From Triangularia verruculosa (Eukaryota; Ascomycota; Sordariomycetes; Sordariales; Podosporaceae): a stretch of 64,000 nucleotides of DNA. The position numbers and the translations under genes were made by a program. The notes below the pieces were generated by a model. The model made no database searches, was not told the origin of the DNA, and was given only the letters and a program-made list of their open reading frames with translations. The stretch lies in the NCBI GenBank assembly GCA_033296885.1, contig MU863882.1, positions 372,001 through 436,000 of the forward strand, written 5' to 3'. Of this stretch, positions 22,201-32,559 are shown piece by piece. Each line of letters begins with the position of its first letter. Within the stretch, counting starts at the first letter, position 1.

Positions 22201-25200
22201 AGTTTGAGTTACAACGATGACTTTCTCGTAGGATTGGTTATTTGTGCCACCAATCGTTCATCCTGACCTGTTGTCGTGCCCCCTTTTGCCCTCGCTTCCA
22301 GAATAATTTTGCGGCTCAGCAACACAACGCACACAAGGATTTTGATTTAGATGGTACTAAGAACCACTCCTTCGCCCCGAGGCTGCACAATGGGTTCTGC
22401 TTCTACCACGTGTTAAGATCCCATAAACTCTCTCCAAGTTGTTGAACCTCTTGGAAAGCCATTCCATTCTTCACAGCAGGGAATGAAATCATATGTAACT
22501 TTGCTAGGGTTATACGACCTCTGCCTATCCAACATCTTATCTCAACGGCTAGCTCAGGCTCTCATGGAAAGAAGAAGGTGGAAGGCCATAAAAACCAAGG
22601 TCATTGTGACTGATACTAAACGTCGAGATCTTTGCTGTAGAGTGCAACGACATCAACGTCAGATGAATTCACTTTACAACAGGGGCATATACTTCTTTGG
22701 ATGTCTCCCTAAAGACTTGATATCGCCAGCGGCAGTATTTCGGATATCGCAACATTTCAGAGGGTGGAGGCTTGAGCTAGGAAGGTTGCCCCCCTCGTTG
22801 CTAACAAAATAATCTCGACTCCAAATTTCCACCCACTTTCATACATGCTTTCCGCACCAAAACGAGTCTCAAGATGTCAAAGGAGCCTTATCATATAATC
22901 TAGCCGCTATTAAATACCTTTGTTCAAAATTTGAGAGTTTTTGAATCATGTTGTGGTATAATAAAATATACTTGAATATCGGGGTGGTTTTGGTGGTTGT
23001 GAGACGGTGGCATTGCTTTCTTCCCCAGGCACCAGCATCGATCATCCGTCATCGATTTTCTGGAGAGAATTCCATCTCCCGGTTCAATATCTCGATAGAA
23101 TAAGCCACAACCCACTTAGAACACTGGGGTAAGCTCGTTTTAATATGCCCGACGCGGTCGGCCCGTCAGCCTAGCACAGCCATCAAGGTTGTTCAACAAA
23201 AGTAAGGTAAATATTGACTCTTTGGGTAAGGCCCAGTCTAAGGAAGAATGAACTAGATGCTCTGCAACAGTGGTTTCCATTTGGAGGCACGGGTGAGTCT
23301 CGCTTCACGACCGTTTGGCTACCTATTAGTCCCCGACTACTACGAACGTGTCTTCAGAACGGACCAAGTATGGCGATGGCGACAATGATTGCTTGGGGAC
23401 CGGCCGCGCCGGAGCTTCCCCTATAATTATTGACCGGGCGCCGTATCAAGATGGCTTACTTCTGGACACCGAGGTGAAAAGGGGCTAGGCCACCGAAAGT
23501 CGCATGAGTCACCGGATGTTCAGCTCCCAGTCTCAAGCAAGACCGACACTAGGTACTTCGCGCATCCACTGGTCACGATGCTCATTGCAGCACTTCTCAT
23601 GTCATTCTGCTCGTCACCTTGGGCCCTTGACCTCACCTCCTCACCTTAGCCTCGATCTCCTGGCTTCGAGCAGGTTCTCCATGACTGGCTGCCATCACTG
23701 ACAGCCATCACTCCCCTGCCCCCGTCCCCCGTCCCCAGGACTTTCATGTACACTAAGGTAGTTACGCATAAGTTCCGTGAACCAATTATCCAGTCAGCTC
23801 AAGAGATGTTTGCTGGAGCGGAAAATTATCACTCGAGTATTAAAGCCGCAATCGAGCTTCGAAATCGAGGGCTTCCCCTGACGACTGTAGCTGCTTGAAG
23901 CAAATCTCTCTTGGGATCTTGTTTCGCATAAATATTATTTTTGACAGACCTCTCACACACACAAGATTCTCGAGATATGATTGTACCAGGACTGTTTTTT
24001 TGTGAGCATGTTTCTCAGAAGGACGATTCTTTCCCAGATAAAAAGCTCCTTCCTGATCGAAAAGCCTCCCCGACAAACTCCTCAAACAAACAGCCCCTTT
24101 TCAGGAAACCCCCTCCCAGCAAAGTCCGTACCTACCTACTCAGAGATATCCCTCTCGGACACAGTGCCCCTCCCCAGGGAAAATACTGCTTCCCACATAC
24201 ACAGATAGAGATCCCGTTTCCCAAGCAACACATCTCGCCCGCGGCTACGTTCTTCCCCAAAGAAAGCTCCTCCAACTTCATCACCCCAACGAGGAATGCT
24301 TCATCGCATACCTTCAGAATTTAAACTCACCTGGATGTAATAACTCTTTTATAGTCATGAACAGAATCCCACATCGCATCGTAAGTATTTGCGGAGAAAA
24401 CGGTAAGGACGTACCAACTCTTCAGGGGCCGCAGCTGAAGATGAGTATGATAACCCCAACCCTTGATATTGCCCAGCAACCTGCCAGTGTGCCAGTAGCC
24501 ATCTGATCTGCTGGTCTGTGCATTACCTTATTCTCCACAGCACAGAACGCCTTCCCAACTGCAACAATTTTTTCAATTCCACACGCTTCAACACCATTCC
24601 ATCAATCATTGAGAAAACCTGCCGACAGTGGCGTCGACGACGATGACGGCAACGAGCCACTGGCTGAGAAACTTAAAGGCTGACATCTTGCTTTTCGGGC
24701 CTTCTTTCACAGAAGGCTAGCGAGCGCTATCCCTGCCACGGAGTTCGCGTTCTTGGTTGCGGAGTTGAAGTTGTCGTCTTCGTCGTCGTTGTCGCCGTCA
24801 TGAGGCCAACGTTGCTGCCTCTCCCTCTCGTTATCTTTCTCTCCTTTTTTTGACCCAAACTTACATAACTTCCATTATCATACCGTGGTCTTCTTCCTGA
24901 TTCGTTCAGCTCAATCTCCCCCTTTGCTGTTCTTGAGTTACAGGATGCGCCCTGATGTTTTGTTCACGCAGAACATCAGAGAGCGTATTAGACGAGAACA
25001 AAACGCGATGTTTTTTGAGTGCGGAACCTTCTCTTATTTGCCATGGGGGACTTTCGCAATTTATCTGTTGCAACATTTTATTTTCTTGGACTTGATACTC
25101 AATTGTTTCTTATTACTATCCATCCCAAGATCAATAATAATCAATATCAGGTTTACCCAAAACAACGCCTCGCTATGCTATGCTATTATGCCCCTTTTCA

Positions 25201-25230
25201 AAAAAAAAAAAAAAATCCCAAAGAAACGTT
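19235..25230. other. Gene-poor 6-kb region upstream of the phosphodiesterase gene
   Basis: Nearly 6 kb with no protein gene I can support. The first 2 kb (19235-21300) is GC-rich and probably contains the PDE promoter and a long 5' leader. The part from about 22200 to 24500 is AT-richer, with short T and A runs. Just before the PLC-like gene there is a run of about 15 A at 25200-25214, belonging to that gene's 3' flank. Small open frames show no domain, no coding composition and no consistent splice sites. A long regulatory region or a noncoding transcript is possible. Confidence 0.6.
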
Positions 25231-26394
25231 TTACAAAACAAGCAACGCAACCCCCAAGAACCCAACCAGCGCCGCAAAAGCCCCTCTATTCATCTTCATA
25301 TCCCCCCTCCCACCCGAGGCGTCCGCCGTAGCAGATCCGCTGCCCTCCACGGGCAATGGAGTTCTCCCAACCGCCTTGCCCTCTATCCCGTTTAGCCGAT
25401 CTCCCGTCTCCATCGCCGGTCCCCGGTTGAAGAAATCCACCAGGACAAACACCGGCTTCTGCCCCCACTGCCCTGATCCAGAACACAGCTCCGCGTGTCG
25501 GCCCAGGCTGCCAGTCGTGTCGTTCGACACCGTCAGACTAGGACTGTTCGTCTTGTCGATGGAATCAACGTTGGGGATCTGAATCCCCGAGGTGAGGTCG
25601 ATGTACATGAAGTGATTCATCAACGGCAGCAGACCATTCTGTAGTGCGGAGGAGGCGGTCCCGGCTGACGAGGGCCTGTCCAGAGCGCAGGCGAACTGGG
25701 AAGGGGAGGTGATGTTGAAGGGCGTTTCGAACACGTGGTTGAACTCGGATAGTAGATACGGGTGGGAGGCGGATTCGTCGATGCCGGTGATGAAGGTTAC
25801 TAGTCGCTGATTGCTTGAGATCATGTCTGATAGAACCGGCCACTTTGCTCCTGAGCTGGTGTTTGAGGGGATGAAGCCGTATTCTGAGATGCCGCTTGAT
25901 TGAAAGGCATCGCCGAAGGAGGTGATGGGTTGGTTATCTGCGTTGACTAGCAGCAGGGTAATGACTTCGTTGGGGTTGGTGTCGAGCCAGTGTTTGATCT
26001 TGGATAACCAGTCCTGCAGGGAGCCGGCGTCGAGGAGCTCGCAAAGGGAGTGGCAGAGCTCGAGGACGTTGTTGTGGAGGTGGACTTGCGCCTGGAGGAG
26101 GCGGAGGCCAGAGGAGAGGGCGAGGGTGGCGTTGTAGAATTGGTTGCCGGCGATGGAGTTGGAGGTGGAGGGGTCGCGGAGGAACGCCGAGTTGTGGGCG
26201 CCGAGGTGGGTTATGTTGTTGTAGGCGAGGGGGCAGAGGGCGGGGGAGTTGTTGCAGGCGATTTCCGGGGAAGACGAGGTTGAGGATGTTGACGGTGGTG
26301 GTGGTGTTGGGGAGAGGGTGGTTGATTGGGTGAGGGCCAGTGATGGCAATAGCAAGGCGGTTGTAAATAGAGGGAGGGATGGTAATCGGACCAT
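25231..26394 (-). CDS. Secreted PI-PLC X-domain-like protein, probably GPI-anchored
   Basis: A single-exon gene of 387 aa. A signal peptide (MVRLPSLPLFTTALLLPSLALTQ, quoted in part) and a Ser/Thr/Pro-rich spacer precede a PLC-like TIM-barrel phosphodiesterase domain. The two expected catalytic-type histidines are visible in 'ITHLGAHNSAFLRDP' and 'VLELCHSLCELLDAG', followed by 'LQDWLSKIKHWLDTNPNEVITLLLVN'-type sequence (shortened). The C-terminus has a small-residue stretch (SGSATADASGGRGD) and a hydrophobic tail (AFAALVGFLGVALLVL), as in GPI-anchored proteins. Fungal members of this family resemble bacterial PI-PLC but lack the Ca-dependent Y domain. The substrate is unknown. Six Asn-X-Ser/Thr sites fit secretion. 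Confidence 0.88.
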   Translation of the reverse strand: MVRLPSLPLFTTALLLPSLALTQSTTLSPTPPPPSTSSTSSSPEIACNNSPALCPLAYNNITHLGAHNSAFLRDPSTSNSIAGNQFYNATLALSSGLRLLQAQVHLHNNVLELCHSLCELLDAGSLQDWLSKIKHWLDTNPNEVITLLLVNADNQPITSFGDAFQSSGISEYGFIPSNTSSGAKWPVLSDMISSNQRLVTFITGIDESASHPYLLSEFNHVFETPFNITSPSQFACALDRPSSAGTASSALQNGLLPLMNHFMYIDLTSGIQIPNVDSIDKTNSPSLTVSNDTTGSLGRHAELCSGSGQWGQKPVFVLVDFFNRGPAMETGDRLNGIEGKAVGRTPLPVEGSGSATADASGGRGDMKMNRGAFAALVGFLGVALLVL

Positions 26395-27562
26395 GATTAC
26401 TTTTTTGAAGTGACAGAGATGCTGTCAAAACCGGGAAAGAAAATAACAAATACAAAAGGGGATGGAAGAAAAAGAAGGGAATGGGAGAATGTCTTAAATT
26501 CCAGCAGCCCCTCAGAGAAAGCTGACTACAGCCAAGTATTTGAGAACCCCTTTTGTCGCCTCTCTCCTCGGCAACGAATGATCAACTGTGAGGATCAATT
26601 GCGAAACTCAAACGCGTCCATCATCCACCCCAGGTTCTAGGTACTCGGCATTATTGAATGAAACACTTTAAAAAAAAAACCCACACGCACACACACACAC
26701 ACAGCCCACTTTTTGCCTTGTGGGTTGTGTCCAGATTCTTGATGGCAAAACATGCCAGTGTTACTTTTATTTTGGGAAACATACTAACTTCAATAAACCG
26801 GTGCAAACCTTCTTTCTTGCTTAAACAAAGTTACCGTTGCACTTTAGACGAAAAAACAAGACCAACATGGCCAGCAACCCATCCGACCTAACCCATTGAG
26901 TCGTCCGACCAGCAACGGGCCCGGAGGGGGGGGTGCTCGGGAGAACCCTTATTAATGATCTGTGTCTGACAAGATAGGCCTTTTCGAGAATGTCGTCCAT
27001 TTTCATGGAACTTCCAGGATGTGAACAACTGAAAGACTCATGCTCCCAATAGGCTGGCTGGCTGCATGTGGACCAAAATAGCATCCCTTCTAAAATGTCA
27101 AAAAGGCTAACTTCGCCCCCTACCGTAGCTGAACCCTTAAATCCGATCTGTCTTACACGCGGCCTTCTTCTGCCAATCTCTGGCAATCCGTCTCAAGCGG
27201 ATGACGTTGCCTCTTATTCTCCACATCACCTATACACTACCCGGGATCTTCGGGAGGCAAACGTAACCCTGAAGAATAGGACCCCTATTATATGAAATAA
27301 GATCTGGCGAGCTGCTCCTTCACGTGATACCTACTAGGTATCTGACATCCAGTTATCAAACATCGAGATGTAGGCATATGGTAAAGGTCTTGCATTAAAA
27401 GAAAAATAATATGCTCTACTAAAAGATGCTACTTGCTGTGCTGTGCTGTGCTGTGCTACCACCGAAACAATGCATGCTCCTCCCCCATGTAATGCTGCCC
27501 TTTGAATCAATGAAACCATACCGGCCTTGCTCCTCTAGGTAACTATGTATATGGCGCCCCCT
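26395..27562. other. Intergenic region between the PLC-like and SIP3/LAM genes
   Basis: About 1.2 kb holding the PLC-like promoter (both neighbours are on the minus strand) and the SIP3 3' flank. It contains a short interrupted (CA)n tract near 26682-26703, a (TGTGC)n-type array of four to five GCTGT units at about 27434-27458 and a CACGTG at 27321-27326. No gene seen. Confidence 0.65.
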
Positions 27563-30500
27563 TCACCTCACCAGCGATGCTCTCTCACTACTCGCCAGCA
27601 GAGCCCTATGATCAGCCTCGCAACTCCCACAATACTCACCATGCCACTTTGCGAGCGCTTCCTTCCTATTGTTGTCGCCGCCTCCAAGGACCTTCTGAGC
27701 CTCGTCCTTTTCCTCTTGCGAGAGTTGCTTGGGAGCGTTGTGTGTCAGCAGTCTTGCGACTCGTTCACACCTGTGATTCTCGTCTTCCAGCCAGTTCTCC
27801 CACTCGGACTGCACCATCTCCAGCTCGATGCCGTTGACCACGCGCATGGCTACCAACAAATCATGTCTGTACCCACCTAGACGCTGGCGAGTACGACGGA
27901 GACGACGAGCCGCTGCTCGGGTCGTAGCAGAGGTGAAGCCTGCCCCGGCATCTTGGTAAGGGGCGTCGAGGTTCGTCGAGTTGACAATAGCCTGGAAGGT
28001 GTCGTAACTATTCCAGAGTCAGCAAAACAGTAGCCACGGCAGAGTATAGAAAAGAAAACCTACCACTGACTCCCAACCGGCCGCCCCACCAAACCCCCCT
28101 CCACCGCCGACCCCCTACTCGCCACCTCCAAATCCGCCAAATAAATCGCCTTCCCCATCACCAAGTTCGGTCCCACCCCCAACCTCTGCATAAACCTCTC
28201 CGACCTTCTCTCCGTCCACCACCTACTCGTCCCCTGACTCACACTCACCAGATTATACCCCAAGCTCACCACCAGCATCACCAAAATCACCCTATTCGCC
28301 TTCAAAATCCCAAACACCTTCCTCACCGCCGCAAAAGCCCACATCATCACGCTCGTGATCGCGCTCTCCATAAAGCTCCTCCCCGTCTCCCACATCATAT
28401 CCCCCAGCGTCCTCGGCCTCACCCCGCCCTCCCCCCTCCCCCTCTCCACCTCCTCATCCGGGCTGAAAACCACCACCTCCGTCCTCCTCCCCACATCCCC
28501 GTACACCTGAATCGCCCTCTTCGTCCTGCTGTGCACCCCCAGCTTCCTCACCTGATCCGTCGCCACCTCGGCCAGATCCTCCCCGTCCCTCCTCGCATCA
28601 TCCAGCGCCTGCCTCTGCACCATATTCTTCGCAAACGCCGCCGCCCCCCTCTCCCAGCTCGTCTTGGTATACACCGCCAGCCTACACTTGCTCTTCGCCA
28701 CGTGCGTAATCACCACCTTGGTCACCAGCTTGAACGCCTGGCTGTGCGGTAAATGCCACGGCGTCCGCACATGCGTGACCACATACGTGATGTGATCATT
28801 GAATATCTCAATCGTCTGCACGTCCGTCACATCCCCCGGTTTCTTCCTCCCCAGCATGTCCACGTAATCGACCTTAAACCGGAAGAGCCTCTTCATTTTC
28901 CCGTGGTCAGACAGCTCCCAGGGGCCCTGGGCGATCTCCTTGGCCCGGCGCTCAAAGTACAGTTTGGGGAAGATGAAGCTCTTATCTCCAAAGAGGACGT
29001 GGAAGCAGGCCTTGGCGCTGATTTCAAAGTGACGCTCCGCCACGACGGGGCCCATGTCTTCGGGCTCGTACATGACCGGGTGAGCCGGCAGCTGGAACTT
29101 CTGCGCGGGCTTCTTGGAGCTGTGGTGAGGCGATCTGTACCTTCCGCTCAAGTCGCCAACTCGTCTCGACACGGGCCGGCCAAACGGTGTTCCGTCGTCG
29201 ATGGGGGTGTTGGATGATATCTCCTCCCAGCTCTCCACGCTTGGGCTCCGGATGGCGTCTTCCTGGTTCTTTTCCATGTTGACTAGTGTGGTGATGATTT
29301 CGGAGAGGTCCATTGGTTCGGCAGCCTGAAGATCGTCAATAAGCACATTCAGACGGGACTGCAGAAGCGAGAAGTCCTCCAGGAACAACTTGATGGCGAT
29401 CCGCGCGTAAGTAGTATCTTGCATATCTTGATTCAGGTGCAGGAAAATGAAGTCGCAATCCCGACCTGGCGCAGACGTCACCTCGGTGATGCTGTCGAGG
29501 CTGATTGTGTAAGCCACCACCAAGCCCAGCTGATGACCGTAAAAGTACATTCTGTCCGGGGTGACAAAGATACGTCCGTTACCAGCCAGCCCTTGGTCTT
29601 CCTTCCCTTCAACCGGCGAGCTCGACCACGCAGCGTTGAAGACAAGCACAGGCTTCTCCTCAGGAGGTGCTGTTGGGAAGACAAGACGGAACTGCGCATA
29701 CTGCGCCCTAAGGTCGGGCGGGTAGTTGATAGGGAGAGCGTCACTCTGTACCTTTTCAGGCACCTTGGGATCTGTGAGAGTCGTGCCCACGCTCTGTGTT
29801 TTCCTATGTCCACCAGGAGGGGGTTGGGGTTTAGGAAATGTAGGTGTTCGCGGCACCATAGAAGCCACAAAGGGATCGTCTGCATAGGGCTTAGGGGTAG
29901 GTGGTGACCCGACGGTGGGACAATAAATCGCCGTGTAAGGGCTGCTTCCCCAGTAGTTGGCCAAGACACCGCTGGACATAGGCCGGGTGGCAGCCATGTT
30001 GGCGCTCGCCAGGATAGCTGACTTGCTCAGGCTGGTGGAGATGGGAGGTTTAGCCAGAGTTGCAGGTGCGAGACTTCCTGGCTGGTGGTCCATCAACAGG
30101 GTCGGCAGACGAAGAGTTGGCGTCTGCTGTCCTTGAGGCGTAGAAGCGGAGCTTGTCATGAGGCTTGACCCTGTCGTACCAGAGGCAGCGTTGGTATCCA
30201 TCGAGGCCGCAAACGTTGCCTTACGGTGAAGATCAAGCTTCTGCATGATACGCGCAGCATGCTCTCGTCCAGTCTCTCCCTCCTCTCTTCCAAGGTGAGT
30301 CGTGATGGACCGACGCGGCGGCGCCATCGCCACGTCGAAACTAGAGCGTGCTGCAGCATTTGCGTCGGGCCCAGGGACAGGCAGGTTTCGCTGCTTGTCA
30401 GAGCCATCAGCCTCGTCGAGGTTCTCGACACTTCGGGCCGAGAACTCGGGGATCGAGGGCGGCGTAATGACAAAAGCAGGATCAATCCCTCCGACGAGCG

Positions 30501-31899
30501 TATTAGGGTCACGTCCCATGCTGGCCTCAATCGCCTTCTTTTTGGCCACCTCAAACACCTCAAGCCACTCCACCAGCTGTGTCTGTGTCTCCGCCTGCAG
30601 CAGAATCGTCTGGGTCTTGGTCTTGATTTCAAAGCAGAACCTGCGTTCCTCCTGATGAGCCGGTCTCGCACTGCAAAGAAGCACACCAATCTCATCACCC
30701 TGCAACACCCCCTGAGGTCCCTGAACCAGCCACCCAAAGATCCCATCCCGGCAATAATACCATCTCCTTATCCAATTCGCCCTCACCGGCTTCCCAGTCA
30801 AAACCCGCAAAAACAACCACCCCTGCTTCTCCGAGATAACCGCCACCTGATCCTTCCTCTGAACAGTCAACGGCCCCTTCGACCCCAAATACGGCACCGT
30901 GCTCACGCTGTAATCCTCCAACTCCCTCGACGGCTTCGCCAGCGCCAGTGTGCTCTCCCCAATATCCCTCCTCGCCAACTGCAGCTCCCGCTTAAACACC
31001 CCCTCCGTCGCCTCCATCTCCCTCGACCACCCCCTAATCCTCTCCAGCTCCTCCCCCCACGCCGTCTGAAGCGAGTTGTTATTAACCTGCCCAACCTTCC
31101 TCATCTCCTTCCACAAGTCGGCACAAACCCTCACCAGCAACTTATCCAACCCAGCCCTCACCTGCGGCGCCATATGGCAAAAGTCCATACTCGACTTCAA
31201 ATACGCCTTCCTCGTCTCAAACACGGCAAACGCATCCTCCCTCAGCGCCGACGGCTCCTTCGTCTTGCTCTGCGCAACATATCTCGTCAACGTGGTATCA
31301 AACGCCTTTTGCGCCGCCTCCAACGTCCTTCTCTGCTCCCGAAACACCTTCATCTCGGTGTTGATGAAATTCCTGATCGGGTCCACGCTCACCGGCTCGA
31401 TCTTTCTAACCGCAGATAGGATGCCACCCCACCATTCCCTCGCTCCGTCGCCCACTCGACGGAGGGCAGGGAGGGTGTAGTCTGCGTCGAGGACGGGGGA
31501 GTCGGGGCCGGTGGCCATGGTAGGGGGTGTCATTTTGGAGAGGTAGACATTGATCGTGTCTTCGAGAGCGAGGAAGTCGTGGACGACCTTGGCGGTGCTG
31601 CGGGTGTAGCTGTCGAGCCAGCGCTCGATGCCGTCGAGCTGGTCGCCGAAGTGGATGGCAGTCGAGCGGAAGGTAGGGGAATCGAGGGCGGCTTCGTTGA
31701 GGATTACTGGAATGGATGGGCCGGTGGCCCGAGGAACGGTGGCAGGTTTGACTTGTTGGGAGGTCTGCTGTTGCTTCTCTGAGGGTGCTTGAGATGATGA
31801 ACCTGTCGTCGTCGAGGGGGCCGTTATCGTCACTGGCGGTGGTGCTGAGGTGTGCTTGTAGCTGAACGCCACCTGAGGCGGTATCGTTGGCTCGTTCAT
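27563..31899 (-). CDS. SIP3: SIP3/LAM-family sterol-transfer protein (BAR, PH, GRAM, VASt, transmembrane)
   Basis: Two exons, 31899-28064 and 28007-27563 (56-bp intron, GTAGGT donor, CTGAC branch, TAG acceptor), encoding 1426 aa. Order: disordered N-terminus; BAR-like helical region (about 60-320); PH domain (about 357-455, 'GWLFLRVLTGKPVRANWIRR'); Pro/Ser-rich linker; GRAM-type domain ('NGRIFVTPDRMYFYGHQLG'); VASt sterol-binding domain (about 950-1110, 'EISAKACFHVLFGDKSF'); one transmembrane helix near 1204-1220 ('VILVMLVVSLGYNLVSV'). Without the second exon the frame would stop right after the intron donor at 28060. The exon adds a conserved-looking tail ('LGGYRHDLLVAMRVVN', 'LAKWHGEYCGSC'). 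Yeast Lam/Sip3 proteins sit at ER-plasma membrane contacts and move sterol. Confidence 0.92.
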
Positions 31900-32559
31900 C
31901 TTGCTACGAGCCTCTGCTCTCTCCGAGGGAGCGCTTGGGTGATGGTGTAGCTCCGAGTAACCGTATATTTGTAGATGTTGCTTTGTCTTTGATGAAGCTG
32001 TTTGTATTACTCGGGATGCTCGGAGGTGACAATGCTGTTAGATGTGGAGATTCGATATTATAACGGCCTTGGCTGCCTCTAATTCATCGGGTAGATCTAC
32101 TCGAAGCACTCGGTCATTTTCAACGAGTTTGAAGAAATTGCGAGATGGCCGGGCTTCAAGCGATCGATTAATCGGTGAGAGTGCAACCTGGAAGCAGCCC
32201 AATGACGTTTGTTTCAGTTGCACGCAGCGCCCAGCGGACGGGTCGTTCTGGGGCCTGCATGACGCTAACGGCATTCGGGGGACGTCGCTAACCGTTAGTG
32301 TGTTAGGTGCTATTATTGGACCCCTTTCTCGGAGCACAGTGTGGCAAAGTTCATCTGGAGCCAACAACACCATCGTTGTTTGATGGGGGCAGCATATAAA
32401 GGGTTCTGATGTTGCTACATTACTTTGGGTCCACGGCCGTCTAATCGTTAGGTATGCTTCCGCGTATACACACACTAATGTTTTACGTGTAAAAGACCCA
32501 ACTGTCTATCCGCGGATTCGGAGCCGGTTGGTCGGATCCGGAATCAGGGGTTCATCCCT
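31900..32559. other. Promoter region of the SIP3/LAM gene
   Basis: 660 bp between the APC4 3' end and the SIP3 start, both on the minus strand. No gene or repeat seen. Composition is mixed. Confidence 0.65.

Noticed and set aside
30226..31419. 397-codon plus-strand frame antisense to SIP3/LAM
   Set aside because: Arg/Leu/Pro-rich shadow frame; the minus strand encodes a recognisable BAR-PH protein.
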